64,000 nt of DNA from Burkholderia sp. OK233. Its GTDB lineage: Bacteria; Pseudomonadota; Gammaproteobacteria; Burkholderiales; Burkholderiaceae. Below, piece by piece: positions 1 to 7,322 of this stretch. Location: the NCBI RefSeq assembly GCF_900230185.1, contig NZ_OCSR01000001.1, positions 5,456,001-5,520,000 on the forward strand, in the 5' to 3' direction. The notes under the pieces are model-generated. The model was not told the DNA's origin, ran no database searches, and saw only the letters and a program-made list of their open reading frames with translations. How positions within the stretch are numbered: position 1 is the stretch's first letter; each line of letters opens with the position of its first letter. The translations under genes and the position numbers were made by a program.

Positions 1-618
1 CGTCACATACGTCTCGGCCGAGAGCGTCAGATCGGTAACCGGCGATAGCGCCGCCACGCCAACAAGCGCCGCCTTTGCGGTGGCCGCGTCGGCGGAGACG
101 CGTGAGGCGAGTACCAGGGCGAGATTGCCTCCGGCAGAGTCGCCCGTGATGGCAATCCGGCGAATTCCCCTTTCCTCAAGGCCACGGTAAGACGCCAGTA
201 CATCGTCGACGGCCGCGGGAAAAAGATGCTCAGGCGCAAGCCGATAGTCCGGGATAAATGCGCTCGCGCCCGCCCTCGCGGCGATGTGCCCAACAAGGTG
301 ACGGAATGCTTTGGCGCTTCCCAGGTTGAACCATCCGGAGTGCAGATGGAGGATCGCTTCGTCAGACCGGGCACGCGCAGGATGAACCCAGAACCCCGCA
401 ATGCCGCCAACCGTGTCGGCTTCGAAGGTCACGTCGTCGCGTGGCAAAACGCGCTCCATCATGGCATCGAATGGCTCGCGTGCTTCGATACCCCTCAATT
501 TGCCTTTCATGGGGCTCGCCATGACTCGCGCCGCGGCGGTGATCCGCGCATCTTCCGGGTCAAGCGGATGGGTTACGACGAAATCTCCCAACGCACTTTC
601 AGTTGTCGAACGTTGCAT
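1..618 (-). CDS. alpha/beta hydrolase (HSL/esterase family), 3' end outside the window
   Basis: This reading frame starts at the ATG complementary to 616-618 and stays open for 206 codons to the window edge, so the C-terminus with the catalytic Asp and His is not visible. The nucleophile elbow GDSAGG, followed by NLALVLAS, is typical of hormone-sensitive-lipase-type carboxylesterases. The segment DYRLAPEH is the family's usual sequence between the oxyanion hole and the elbow. The oxyanion-hole motif, normally HGGG or HGGF, reads HSGW here. Such enzymes hydrolyse short-chain or aryl esters in the cytoplasm. The gene lies downstream of wrbA on the same strand with a gap of about 160 bases. The family is clear; the substrate is unknown. 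Confidence 0.85.
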   Translation of the reverse strand, partial: MQRSTTESALGDFVVTHPLDPEDARITAAARVMASPMKGKLRGIEAREPFDAMMERVLPRDDVTFEADTVGGIAGFWVHPARARSDEAILHLHSGWFNLGSAKAFRHLVGHIAARAGASAFIPDYRLAPEHLFPAAVDDVLASYRGLEERGIRRIAITGDSAGGNLALVLASRVSADAATAKAALVGVAALSPVTDLTLSAETYVT

Positions 619-718
619 GGTCAGCTCTTTCGAATTAATGGTTGTCAATGGCACCGGTCCTCAGCCAATGTCGAACGACGGCCTGTATCCCGGTGCATTC
701 GCTTTCCAGACCCGTGTC

Positions 719-742
719 GGCCAGGCGGATTTCCACCTGGCC
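719..742 (-). terminator. hairpin between wrbA and the esterase gene
   Basis: The arms GGCCAGG and CCTGGCC pair around an inner GGA/TCC step separated by one mismatch, giving a 24-base hairpin. It lies just after the wrbA stop on the minus strand. No clear T-run follows, so it may only attenuate or stabilise the transcript. Confidence 0.3.
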
Positions 743-781
743 GTCTCATGCGCGCGTCAACGGTGCGAATAGGCCTGACGT

Positions 782-1381
782 TCAGCCAAACAGCTTGTTC
801 GCCGTCCGGGCGATCAGTTCGCCCTGGTGGCGAGCGCCGGCGAGCTCGATAGCGCTCGGCTGGCGCTGACCTTGCCCACCGGCGATCGTCGTGGCGCCGT
901 ACGGCGAACCACCGACGATTTCGTCCAGCGTCATCTGCCCCTGGTGGCTGTACGGAAGGCCGACAACGGTCATGCCGAAGTGCAGCAGATTGGTAATGAT
1001 CGAGAACAGCGTCGTTTCCTGGCCGCCGTGCTGGCTCGCCGTCGACGTGAACGCACCGCCGACCTTGCCATTCAATGCACCGCTCATCCACAGGCCGCCG
1101 GCTTGATCCAGGAACGCCGCCATCTGCGATGAGATGCGCCCGAACCGGGTCGGCGTGCCGACGACAATAGCGTCGTAGTTGGCGAGTTCGGCAACGGTCG
1201 CAACCGGCGCCTGCTGGTCGAGCTTGAAGTAGGCGGCCTTGGCCACCTCCTCCGGCGCAGTCTCCGGCACCCGCTTGACGTCGACCGTGGCGCCTGCCGA
1301 GCGTGCACCTTCGGCGACGGCGTCCGCCAGGGCTTCGACGTGGCCATACGAGGAATAATATAGAACCAGAACTTTCGACAT
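782..1381 (-). CDS. wrbA: NAD(P)H:quinone oxidoreductase, WrbA type
   Basis: The 199-residue product matches the usual WrbA length. It is an FMN flavodoxin-like protein that reduces quinones by two electrons, protecting against redox cycling. The N-terminal YYSSYGHVEALA is the FMN phosphate loop, and GTPTRFG and the later STASQHGGQE segments are WrbA hallmarks. I chose the start at 1381 because AAGGAG lies a few bases upstream of that ATG, although the frame is open 20 codons further. It is followed on the same strand by the esterase gene. In a catabolic region a quinone reductase would help handle hydroquinone or catechol-derived quinones; that link is inference. Confidence 0.9.
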   Translation of the reverse strand: MSKVLVLYYSSYGHVEALADAVAEGARSAGATVDVKRVPETAPEEVAKAAYFKLDQQAPVATVAELANYDAIVVGTPTRFGRISSQMAAFLDQAGGLWMSGALNGKVGGAFTSTASQHGGQETTLFSIITNLLHFGMTVVGLPYSHQGQMTLDEIVGGSPYGATTIAGGQGQRQPSAIELAGARHQGELIARTANKLFG

Positions 1382-1521
1382 TTCGATCTCCTTCCTATAT
1401 CTGCGGTGATACCACTGTGGGAAATGATGTGCGCCCGACAACGCGCACAGTATTGCAGCGAGGGCCGAAGCCGCTACGACGATCCGGCCGGTCAGGCGCC
1501 CGTCTCATCGGAAACGTCTTC

Positions 1522-1944
1522 CTAGCTCGCGTTCTGAACCGAAACACCGGAAGCTGTCCGCCCGGAGCGCGCATCCAGGCTGAAGGCGCCGGCACCGAAG
1601 TAAGTGATCTGCAGAAGGCCACCGGCCATCATCACGTTCTTGAGGAAGTGAATCATCTGGTTTTGATCGGCGAAGTTGTGGTGAAAGAACATTGCAGCGA
1701 CCACGCAGAATACCGCCATTGCCAACGACACGACGCGAGCCCTGTAGCCCGACAGCAACAGAAGGCCCCCGCCCAACTCGGTCAGCACGGCAAGAATGAA
1801 TGCGAGTGGCGGCACCGGCAGACCCATGGCGGCAATATAGCCAACCGTCGCACCGTACGCCGCGAGTTTGCCCAGCCCACTCATGACAAACGGCGCACCG
1901 ATCAGAATGCGGCCTAAAAGCGGAAGAAATTTGAAACGATCCAT
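1522..1944 (-). CDS. DoxX family integral membrane protein
   Basis: This 140-residue protein has four hydrophobic segments. The N-terminal GRILIGAPFVMSGLGKL is the typical DoxX start, followed by the PxPP-containing loop (GLPVPPLAF) and the helix LTELGGGLLLLSGY. DoxX-like proteins are small inner-membrane proteins often found beside redox genes; their biochemical role is poorly defined. It is upstream of wrbA on the same strand with about 140 bases between them, so the two may be cotranscribed. The family call is firm, the function is not. Confidence 0.85.
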   Translation of the reverse strand: MDRFKFLPLLGRILIGAPFVMSGLGKLAAYGATVGYIAAMGLPVPPLAFILAVLTELGGGLLLLSGYRARVVSLAMAVFCVVAAMFFHHNFADQNQMIHFLKNVMMAGGLLQITYFGAGAFSLDARSGRTASGVSVQNAS

Positions 1945-2104
1945 GACGAGCTCCCGAAATGAAATGACAACTCGACGTGAAGGCTACGGCCGAAATGCTT
2001 ATGCGCATATCTCCACGGTTGCAATGGATCGTTGCTTTCGGCAGAACGATAGGGATTAGTCAAAGCAACCCAAATAAGGCTGACGGACGCACATAAAGCA
2101 AAAC

Positions 2105-2144
2105 GGCTGAAGCTTCCCACCGATACAGGTGGGAAGCCTCAGCC
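2105..2144 (-). terminator. strong intrinsic terminator downstream of the DUF4148 gene
   Basis: GCTTCCCACC and GGTGGGAAGC form a perfect 10-bp stem with loop GATACA. GGCTGA and TCAGCC extend it by six pairs after one mismatch. On the minus strand the hairpin is followed by GTTTTGCTTT, a T-rich tail, which fits termination of the gene ending at 2188. Confidence 0.8.
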
Positions 2145-2187
2145 GCAAATTGCGCGATTGTCGAAAATCGCGCCTTTACACCCAATA

Positions 2188-2472
2188 TTACAGACCGCTT
2201 GATGCGCCCGAACGAGACGTTCCGTCAGCAGCACCGCCGAATCCCGAAACGGCGGCCTGGGCTGTGGCGTTCTGCGCTGCAACTTTTGCTTCAGCTGCCT
2301 GGAGATTCTCGGGGTAGTGAATCCAGTCGTGCGGATCGTAGCCAGCCTTCTCGAGTTGCGCCAGTTCGGCACGCACCTGCTCACGACTTACCGGCTGACT
2401 GGACTGTGCGAACGACGCAACGGGTGCTGCAAAAAGGGCAGCAATAAGAACCATCCTGGTGAACGACTTCAT
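2188..2472 (-). CDS. DUF4148 domain secreted protein
   Basis: The 94-residue product has a signal peptide (MKSFTRMVLIAALFAAPVASFAQ). The core SREQVRAELAQLEKAGYDP plus HYPENLQAAEAKVAAQ is the DUF4148 pattern that is very common in Burkholderiaceae. The protein is presumably periplasmic and its function is unknown. The start at 2472 is used because it places the signal peptide at the N-terminus; the frame is open 13 codons further upstream. The gene is monocistronic, ending in the strong terminator at 2105-2144. Confidence 0.85.
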   Translation of the reverse strand: MKSFTRMVLIAALFAAPVASFAQSSQPVSREQVRAELAQLEKAGYDPHDWIHYPENLQAAEAKVAAQNATAQAAVSGFGGAADGTSRSGASSGL

Positions 2473-2646
2473 GACGACATACCTCAGCGATTTTTGTTGG
2501 TGGCGCTGCAAAGGAGCTTCTTTGCCATAGCTGAATGCAGTCTAAAGGGCTGGAATCATCAGGGTAAGTACTAATTTCCCAACTCTCTGTTGCAGATGCG
2601 TCAACAATCGGCCGACATGGGTTCCGTCGTCTCGCTTGGGGAATGT

Positions 2647-2745
2647 GACCTCCGATCACCCGACGAAGTACGCGCCATGTCGGCTCAGGGGCAAATTGAA
2701 ATCTTTCGCTGTTTTGCACGAGCACTGGCGGACTGGTTTCCCGAG
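2647..2745 (+). pseudogene. hemerythrin gene fragment
   Basis: The translation from 2647 includes LRSPDEVRAM and then FARALADWFPE. This aligns with the intact hemerythrin at 17805-18359 (LRSLDDVRAM, FARALMDWFPE), about 20 identities over 33 residues by eye. The preceding iron-binding helices and the final His/Asp motif are absent, so only an internal C-terminal piece is left. It fills much of the 2473-2795 gap between the DUF4148 and MarR genes. With the reductase remnant at 3508-3681 it suggests a decayed second copy of the hemerythrin-reductase module. Confidence 0.7.
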
Positions 2746-2795
2746 CCTTGTTACAATCGGCCGGAATTGCATGACCTTCCCAGGAAGCCTCCGAG

Positions 2796-3491
2796 ATGAG
2801 CCCAGCCGCCACCAAGAAAACCACTTCCGCTCGAACCCGCAAGAAGACTGTCTCGACCGAGGCCGACGCCGGCCGCGCAGAAGCTGCCGCGAAGTCACAT
2901 TCTCCGGGTAGCAGCCACGTCGAGTTCATCACCGAGCAGTGGCAAAGGGAATACAGAAATCTGGATCTTTCGAACTTCCTGCTGGCGATTTATTTTATGC
3001 GCCTCGGTACGCTCGTCGAACTTACGTTTGACAAGATGTGCCAGGAACGGTGGGGTATCAGCGGCTCAGACATGCGTGTCCTGCTGGCGCTGCGTCGCAG
3101 CGGCCACCCCTATGCAAAGCGACCGACCGATCTGTACCGCTCGCTACTCGTTACTTCGGGCGCCATAACCAAGAAGATTGATCGGCTCTCGAGCCTCGGC
3201 ATGGTCGAACGCCAGTCCGATCCCAGTCACGGCGGCGGGTCGATCGTTCTTCTGACCAGGAAGGGCCTCGACGTTGTCGAAAAGGCGATTGTGAAGCTTG
3301 CGGAAGCGTCTTCGATCGCTCCGGCGATGGCGCACTTTACGGAAGCCGAGCGGGCTGGTGGTACAGAATTCTGTTTGCGTACGTTGGCCCTGATAGAGGA
3401 ATTGAACGTCCCGGCAATCGAAGACACCGAAAAAGTTGCGCCGAAATCCCGAACTAAAGCTACGCGGCGACCGGCCCACAACAGTCGTTAG
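2796..3491 (+). CDS. MarR family transcriptional regulator
   Basis: The 231-residue product has a Lys/Thr/Ala-rich N-terminal extension (about residues 1-45). The winged-helix core includes RPTDLYRSLLVTSGAITKKIDRLSSLGMVER, written here as a family pattern: a recognition helix followed by the wing at DPSHGGG. The C-terminus is again basic and low in complexity. MarR proteins are ligand-responsive dimeric repressors, often of aromatic catabolism or efflux genes. The start has AGGAAG about nine bases upstream. Fragments of a hemerythrin gene and of a Rieske reductase gene flank it, so its original target operon may be lost or may be the intact copy at 17.8-22.9 kb (inference). Confidence 0.85.
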   Translation: MSPAATKKTTSARTRKKTVSTEADAGRAEAAAKSHSPGSSHVEFITEQWQREYRNLDLSNFLLAIYFMRLGTLVELTFDKMCQERWGISGSDMRVLLALRRSGHPYAKRPTDLYRSLLVTSGAITKKIDRLSSLGMVERQSDPSHGGGSIVLLTRKGLDVVEKAIVKLAEASSIAPAMAHFTEAERAGGTEFCLRTLALIEELNVPAIEDTEKVAPKSRTKATRRPAHNSR

Positions 3492-3507
3492 TTACACTGT
3501 TGGCGGA

Positions 3508-3681
3508 TTAAAGGTTTAGCACCAACACCCGGCTAAACGCCCTCGCGCAGCAGGGCATGAACGGATCGTTCTGTGCCCTCTCCTTGTCAGTAAGATAAAG
3601 GTCCCGGTGGTCAGGCGTTCCGGTCACAACACGCGTCACACACGTACCGCAAGCGCCCTGCGAGCAGGTGAGCGAGTTAGC
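3508..3681 (-). pseudogene. Rieske-type oxygenase reductase, C-terminal ferredoxin fragment
   Basis: The frame encodes the complete plant-type [2Fe-2S] cysteine pattern (CSQGACGTC, then a further Cys in MPCCAR) and the PDHRDLYLTD segment. This matches the tail of the intact reductase at 18392-19384. The FMN- and NAD-binding domains are missing, and the open frame upstream (to about 3777) is unrelated. A functional stand-alone ferredoxin is possible but the truncated first half of the fold argues against it. Confidence 0.75.
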
Positions 3682-3830
3682 GAAGACGACAACGAAGAGA
3701 TTCAGGTCAATCTTTGAGATACCTGCGAGTGAGAAGACCAGCAATTTTCGTATGCGCGATTTCTGGAGCGGCCTCAATGAGAAGAAACGTCTAACGCAGG
3801 TTGTTCACGAACTGTATGAGCGCGTCACCG

Positions 3831-4550
3831 TCAATCGGTTTGCGAAAGAGGCCGCTTGCTCCCTGCACCTGGACCTGGACCTGGAACGTAGCTCTTGACT
3901 ATGTGGTCCACCAAGGTAGGCAAACGCTGAGCAACGCGCCGGGCATCGCTGGTCGATTTGGAATTGGATGATGCACCTTCCCAAAGCATCATCAACGTAT
4001 CCGCCAATGCCTCAGCGTCCACTGCATTTGCGGCAACGGCCAATTTCATCAATAGTGCTCGAAACTCGCGACCAAGACTGGTACGCAATAGCCTGACAGG
4101 ATGCTCTTCGTCAGTGAACAGTACCGCCGACGTTTTGGATTGTCCACGCTGATAACCATCGGAAGCCAGTTCGACGGCGACATCGATAAAGAGTTCGAGC
4201 AAGTGTTGGACAGGCTCCTCGCCAGATCGATGTCCAGCTTCCCGCCACCGCGCACGCTCACGATCACAAAGCAAGTCAGCGTAAGCTTGTAAAAGCGCCT
4301 TACGTGATCCGAAAATCCGATAGATGCGCCTCTTGCTGAGTCCCGTTTGATTGGCGAGCCGTTCGACATTTAGCGACTCGATAGGCCGGCGATAGAACAG
4401 CGCTACCGCAGCTTCAAGAATGATGTTCCGGAGATCGTCCGTTGCAGCCTGCGGTTGTCTCCCGGTCTTTCGACCGGTCGCGGACTGCACAACCCGGAAC
4501 GATTCCGGTTCATTTTCCTGAGCAAATGCATCCACCATTGCTTTCCACAT
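3831..4550 (-). CDS. TetR family transcriptional regulator
   Basis: This 239-residue protein has an N-terminal helix-turn-helix at about residues 60-85, including NVERLANQTGLSKRRIYRIF and RKALLQAYADLL, which is the TetR signature. The C-terminal ligand domain is not close to the other two TetR proteins in this window. It ends in a Gly-Pro-rich tail (VPGPGPGAGS). A strong promoter lies about 150 bases upstream (4701-4728) and overlaps an inverted repeat, consistent with autoregulation. The alcohol dehydrogenase gene (4902-5909) lies upstream on the same strand. The effector is unknown. Confidence 0.85.
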   Translation of the reverse strand: MWKAMVDAFAQENEPESFRVVQSATGRKTGRQPQAATDDLRNIILEAAVALFYRRPIESLNVERLANQTGLSKRRIYRIFGSRKALLQAYADLLCDRERARWREAGHRSGEEPVQHLLELFIDVAVELASDGYQRGQSKTSAVLFTDEEHPVRLLRTSLGREFRALLMKLAVAANAVDAEALADTLMMLWEGASSNSKSTSDARRVAQRLPTLVDHIVKSYVPGPGPGAGSKRPLSQTD

Positions 4551-4614
4551 CGTTCAGTCATCCTTTGTGTCAGCAGCCGAACCGGTGCTGAAGACTGTTG
4601 TGGCGATTCTCGTA

Positions 4615-4629
4615 GCAAAGCATCTTTGC
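4615..4629. promoter_or_regulatory. GCAAAG-CAT-CTTTGC palindrome, copy 1
   Basis: This is a perfect six-base inverted repeat with a three-base centre, in the leader of the TetR gene. A near-identical repeat occurs at 6204-6220 upstream of the aldo/keto reductase remnant and the alcohol dehydrogenase. It could be a binding site for a regulator; which one is unknown. Confidence 0.4.
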
Positions 4630-4698
4630 GCATATTGCGCAGTCGACCCGGCAAGCGTCGACTTGCAAGTCGTGTCGTTCTGGGCACGTCTCGTCGCA

Positions 4699-4728
4699 TT
4701 ACTATACAACCGGAAAATATAATGTCAA
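4699..4728 (-). promoter_or_regulatory. sigma70 promoter and possible operator of the TetR gene
   Basis: Read on the minus strand, TTGACA (4723-4728) is separated by 16 bases from TATAGT (4701-4706), a near-consensus promoter reading into 4550. The stretch 4699-4720 resembles the operator-like sites at 23122, 34426 and 37211 (for example ACTATAC and GGAAAAT shared with 37211). Who binds there is not known. Confidence 0.6.
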
Positions 4729-4901
4729 GGCGAGTCCATGACCCGCAATGGGCGTGACTGGGCAAGCATCGCGACCGCAACTGCAAGAGTGCCAGGTTCG
4801 AAGTTCAATGTGTCACTTCGCGGCATCACAGTTCACCCACGACGGCCGAGCCTTGCCACGCAGCGGTGAGCACTGACCACGCCATACGGAAGCGACAATC
4901 A

Positions 4902-5909
4902 TCATTGGAAGCCTTCCAGCACAGTTTTTCCGATCGCCCTGCCCGTTTCGATCCGTTCGTGGGCCCGGCGAAGATTCGCTGCCGTCAAGGGCCCTTCCAC
5001 GTGCGTGAGTGTCGTCCGCAGCACACCGGCATCGACCATTGCCGACACTTCTTTCAGCAGGCGGTGCTGGGCCTCCATGTCCGCTGTCTGGAACAACGAC
5101 CGGGTAAACATCATCTCCCACGAAACAGTGATGCTTTTCGGCTTGAACGGCGCAATGCTGTCGTCGAAGTTGTCGATCAGCGTGATATGGCCCTGGGGGT
5201 TCATCGCGCGAGCAAGACTGGGGGCGCTGCCAGGCATCGACGTGATCGCCCCGATATAGTCCACGCCACTGAAGCCGATTGCGTGCAGCGCTTCGTCGAT
5301 GGGCTTGCTGTGGTCGGCAACGTGCTTCGCGCCGAGCTTGCGTACCCACTCGACACTTTCGGGCCGGGATGCAGTAGCGATGACAGTAAGGCCCGTGAGG
5401 CAGTTCGCTAGCTGGATCAGCATGGAGCCGACGCCACCTGCTCCGTTCAGAACAAGCAGCGTGCCGCCGGGTGTGCGCACGCCGCGCGGCACCTTCATGC
5501 GGTCGAAGAGCATTTCCCATGCAGTTATCGAAGTGAGCGGCAAGGCCGCCGCCTCGGCGAACGACAATGAGGCGGGCTTAGGCCCAACGATCCGCTCGTC
5601 GACAAGATGAAACTCCGAGTTTGTCCCGGGGCGATCCATCGCGCCCGCGTAGAAGACTTCGTCGCCCGGTTTGAAAAGGGTGACGTCGCGTCCAACTGCT
5701 TCGACAACGCCGGCCGCGTCGTAGCCCAACACTCTGGCAAGTGGGCCCTCCGAAGGATCTTCCCAGCGACGGCGCTTCACATCGACAGGATTCACCGACA
5801 CCGCCCTCACGGCGACTCGCAAATCGTGCGGGCCAGATTCCGGCACCGGAAGTTCAAGGTCGGTCAAAACCTCGACGCCACCCTTCGCTGTATAACCAAT
5901 CGCCTTCAT
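4902..5909 (-). CDS. zinc-type alcohol dehydrogenase-like / quinone oxidoreductase (MDR family)
   Basis: The 335-residue product belongs to the medium-chain dehydrogenase/reductase superfamily. It opens with MKAIGYTAKGGVEVL and carries GYDAAGVVEAVG in the GroES-like domain. The Rossmann loop reads LNGAGGVGSMLIQLA, followed by HVADHSKP. Structural-zinc cysteines are not evident, as in the zinc-type-like (TIGR02817-like) subgroup that reduces enones or quinones with NADPH. The start at 5909 has GGAG six to seven bases upstream, preferred to an ATG four codons earlier. Upstream is a 38-codon aldo/keto reductase remnant, and downstream the TetR gene on the same strand. The substrate is unknown. 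Confidence 0.85.
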   Translation of the reverse strand: MKAIGYTAKGGVEVLTDLELPVPESGPHDLRVAVRAVSVNPVDVKRRRWEDPSEGPLARVLGYDAAGVVEAVGRDVTLFKPGDEVFYAGAMDRPGTNSEFHLVDERIVGPKPASLSFAEAAALPLTSITAWEMLFDRMKVPRGVRTPGGTLLVLNGAGGVGSMLIQLANCLTGLTVIATASRPESVEWVRKLGAKHVADHSKPIDEALHAIGFSGVDYIGAITSMPGSAPSLARAMNPQGHITLIDNFDDSIAPFKPKSITVSWEMMFTRSLFQTADMEAQHRLLKEVSAMVDAGVLRTTLTHVEGPLTAANLRRAHERIETGRAIGKTVLEGFQ

Positions 5910-5983
5910 TACGTTCTCCAATACCGCCTATGCCGGACTCTCCCGGCTACGTCATGCGAAGCGCAGCTCCGCCCTGCGCGAGT

Positions 5984-6100
5984 TCAAATCGTGCCGTCCA
6001 GCTGTTCGAGCGCATCAGCCGGGAGGGCGAGCGCGCCAGCCGCCAGGTTTTCGCGCAAATAGTCGAGCGCTGACGTACCGGGCGTGTTCGTTTTCGTCAC
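5984..6100 (-). pseudogene. aldo/keto reductase remnant with retained start site
   Basis: A 38-codon frame begins with GTG at 6100, preceded by AGGAG at good spacing, and ends at 5984. Its tail (PGTSALDYLRENL, ALPADALEQLD) is the standard C-terminus of aldo/keto reductases, where the helix binds next to the cofactor. Its first residues, MTKTNTPGTSAL, also resemble the family's N-terminal GTSGL segment. An internal deletion joining N- and C-terminal GTS-like sequences would explain this. No active-site residue remains. Confidence 0.6.
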
Positions 6101-6363
6101 GATGAAGCTCCTGTGTTGCATTGTCGGTAACCACTGAAATTGCCGACGGTTCGACCCGTTAGGAATGCTATATCCACAGCGATAGTTCGCGCACGTCCTG
6201 AATCGCAAAGCACCTTTGCGCTTCGTAGAACGATAAAAGCCCGCGCGATAAGCGTCGGATTCGTATCGCCTGAACGCCAACACTTAGCGCATCGCTTCAC
6301 GCCGCCGCTTTCCGGCTTTGGACCCGAGGTCCGATCCCAAGCGTGCCGTCATCGGCGAATGGC
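6101..6363. other. non-coding stretch upstream of the crotonase promoter
   Basis: Apart from the palindrome at 6204-6220 I see nothing here. Short open frames on both strands lack ribosome sites and resemble no protein I know. Confidence 0.4.
6204..6220. promoter_or_regulatory. CGCAAAG-CAC-CTTTGCG palindrome, copy 2
   Basis: This is a perfect seven-base inverted repeat with a three-base centre. It matches the repeat at 4615-4629 at all but one or two positions. It lies upstream (minus strand) of the aldo/keto reductase remnant and the alcohol dehydrogenase. Confidence 0.4.
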
Positions 6364-6428
6364 TTGACACGCCTCCGCCGACATCCTAATATACAACAAT
6401 GCTGTACGCGTTCACTATTGTTGAACGC
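6364..6428 (+). promoter_or_regulatory. sigma70 promoter with downstream IclR-type operator
   Basis: TTGACA (6364-6369), a 17-base spacer and TAATAT (6387-6392) form a near-consensus promoter for the operon starting at 6500. From 6408 to 6428 there is a perfect palindrome, GCGTTCA - 7 bases - TGAACGC. It falls about +10 to +30 relative to the expected start, a position suited to repression. The same arrangement recurs at 13477-13543 beside the iclR-type gene. Confidence 0.75.
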
Positions 6429-6499
6429 ATCCAGCGTAGCACCTGGCAGGAGACATCGAGGTTTTCAGGATCGCCACCATTTCTTAAGGATTCCTTTCA

Positions 6500-7288
6500 A
6501 TGGATAGTATCTATTTTGAACGTCGTCAGAACGTAGGCCACATCGTGTTGGCCAATCCTCCCTCAAATCTCATCGCAGCTGATTTCGCTGACTGCCTTGA
6601 GAAGGCTGTCCGGGAAGCCAGCAAGGCCGATATCCGGTCGCTCCTGATCCGCGCACAGGGCTCCGATTTCAGCAGAGGCGGCGACGTCCTCGATTTCATC
6701 GACAAAGATTTCGACGATTGGCGAACGTTCATATCGCAGATTCACCATACCTATCGGTCAATCGAAGCCCTCCAGATTCCCACGATTGCCGCAGTGCGCG
6801 GCGCGGCATTCGGCGGCGCATTCGAGCTGGCTCTTGCTTGCGACTTCATCGTCGCGGCGGAGAACGCCACCTTCCGGTGCATTGAAGCGTCCGTTGGCTC
6901 GGCACCCGTCGCGGGCGGCGTGCAGCGCCTGGCAGACAGAGTGGGCCGTGCGTATGCAGCGCGCTACGCGATGCTGAGCGAACCCATGTCCGGCGCGACC
7001 GCCGGTCAGCTCGGCGTTGCCGCCTTCGTCGTCGGCGAAGATCAGGTCGAGAATGTCGCCGAGGATCTCGCCATCAAGCTTGCCAACGGCCCTACGCGCT
7101 CGTATGGCGCCATTCGCGCCCTCCTCAAGGCATGGTCGGGCGGCGGTGTGCCAGGTGCCGACGCGCTAGTCCTCGACCTCACCATGGGGCTGCACATGAC
7201 GGAGGACGCAAGGAAAGGACGAACCGCACGTGCAGAAGCCGTCGCCCGTGGTGAAGAGCCCGAGCCGGTCGTTTTTCTCGGCAAATGA
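6500..7288 (+). CDS. enoyl-CoA hydratase/isomerase (crotonase) family protein
   Basis: The 262-residue product has the crotonase fold, with GAAFGGAFELALACDF as the second oxyanion-hole loop. The first catalytic Glu of the hydratases appears conserved in FRCIEASVG. The second is replaced by Arg in YAARYAML, where hydratases have a Glu, so the reaction may be isomerisation, hydrolysis or C-C cleavage rather than simple hydration. It is the first gene of an operon with an acyl-CoA ligase, VOC protein, luciferase-like oxidase and flavin reductase. It is clearly paralogous to the crotonase at 31698-32486, which also precedes a ligase gene. Its promoter carries the IclR-type palindrome. Confidence 0.85.
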   Translation: MDSIYFERRQNVGHIVLANPPSNLIAADFADCLEKAVREASKADIRSLLIRAQGSDFSRGGDVLDFIDKDFDDWRTFISQIHHTYRSIEALQIPTIAAVRGAAFGGAFELALACDFIVAAENATFRCIEASVGSAPVAGGVQRLADRVGRAYAARYAMLSEPMSGATAGQLGVAAFVVGEDQVENVAEDLAIKLANGPTRSYGAIRALLKAWSGGGVPGADALVLDLTMGLHMTEDARKGRTARAEAVARGEEPEPVVFLGK

Positions 7289-7322
7289 GCCGTCAGACAA
7301 GCCAATTGCGTGGAGGACACCG

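Larger units (their letters stand above)
4551..4901. other. 351-base intergenic region upstream of the TetR gene
   Basis: It holds a GCAAAG..CTTTGC palindrome (4615-4629) and a sigma70-like promoter with an overlapping operator-like repeat (4699-4728). I see no coding signal between 4730 and 4901. Confidence 0.5.
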
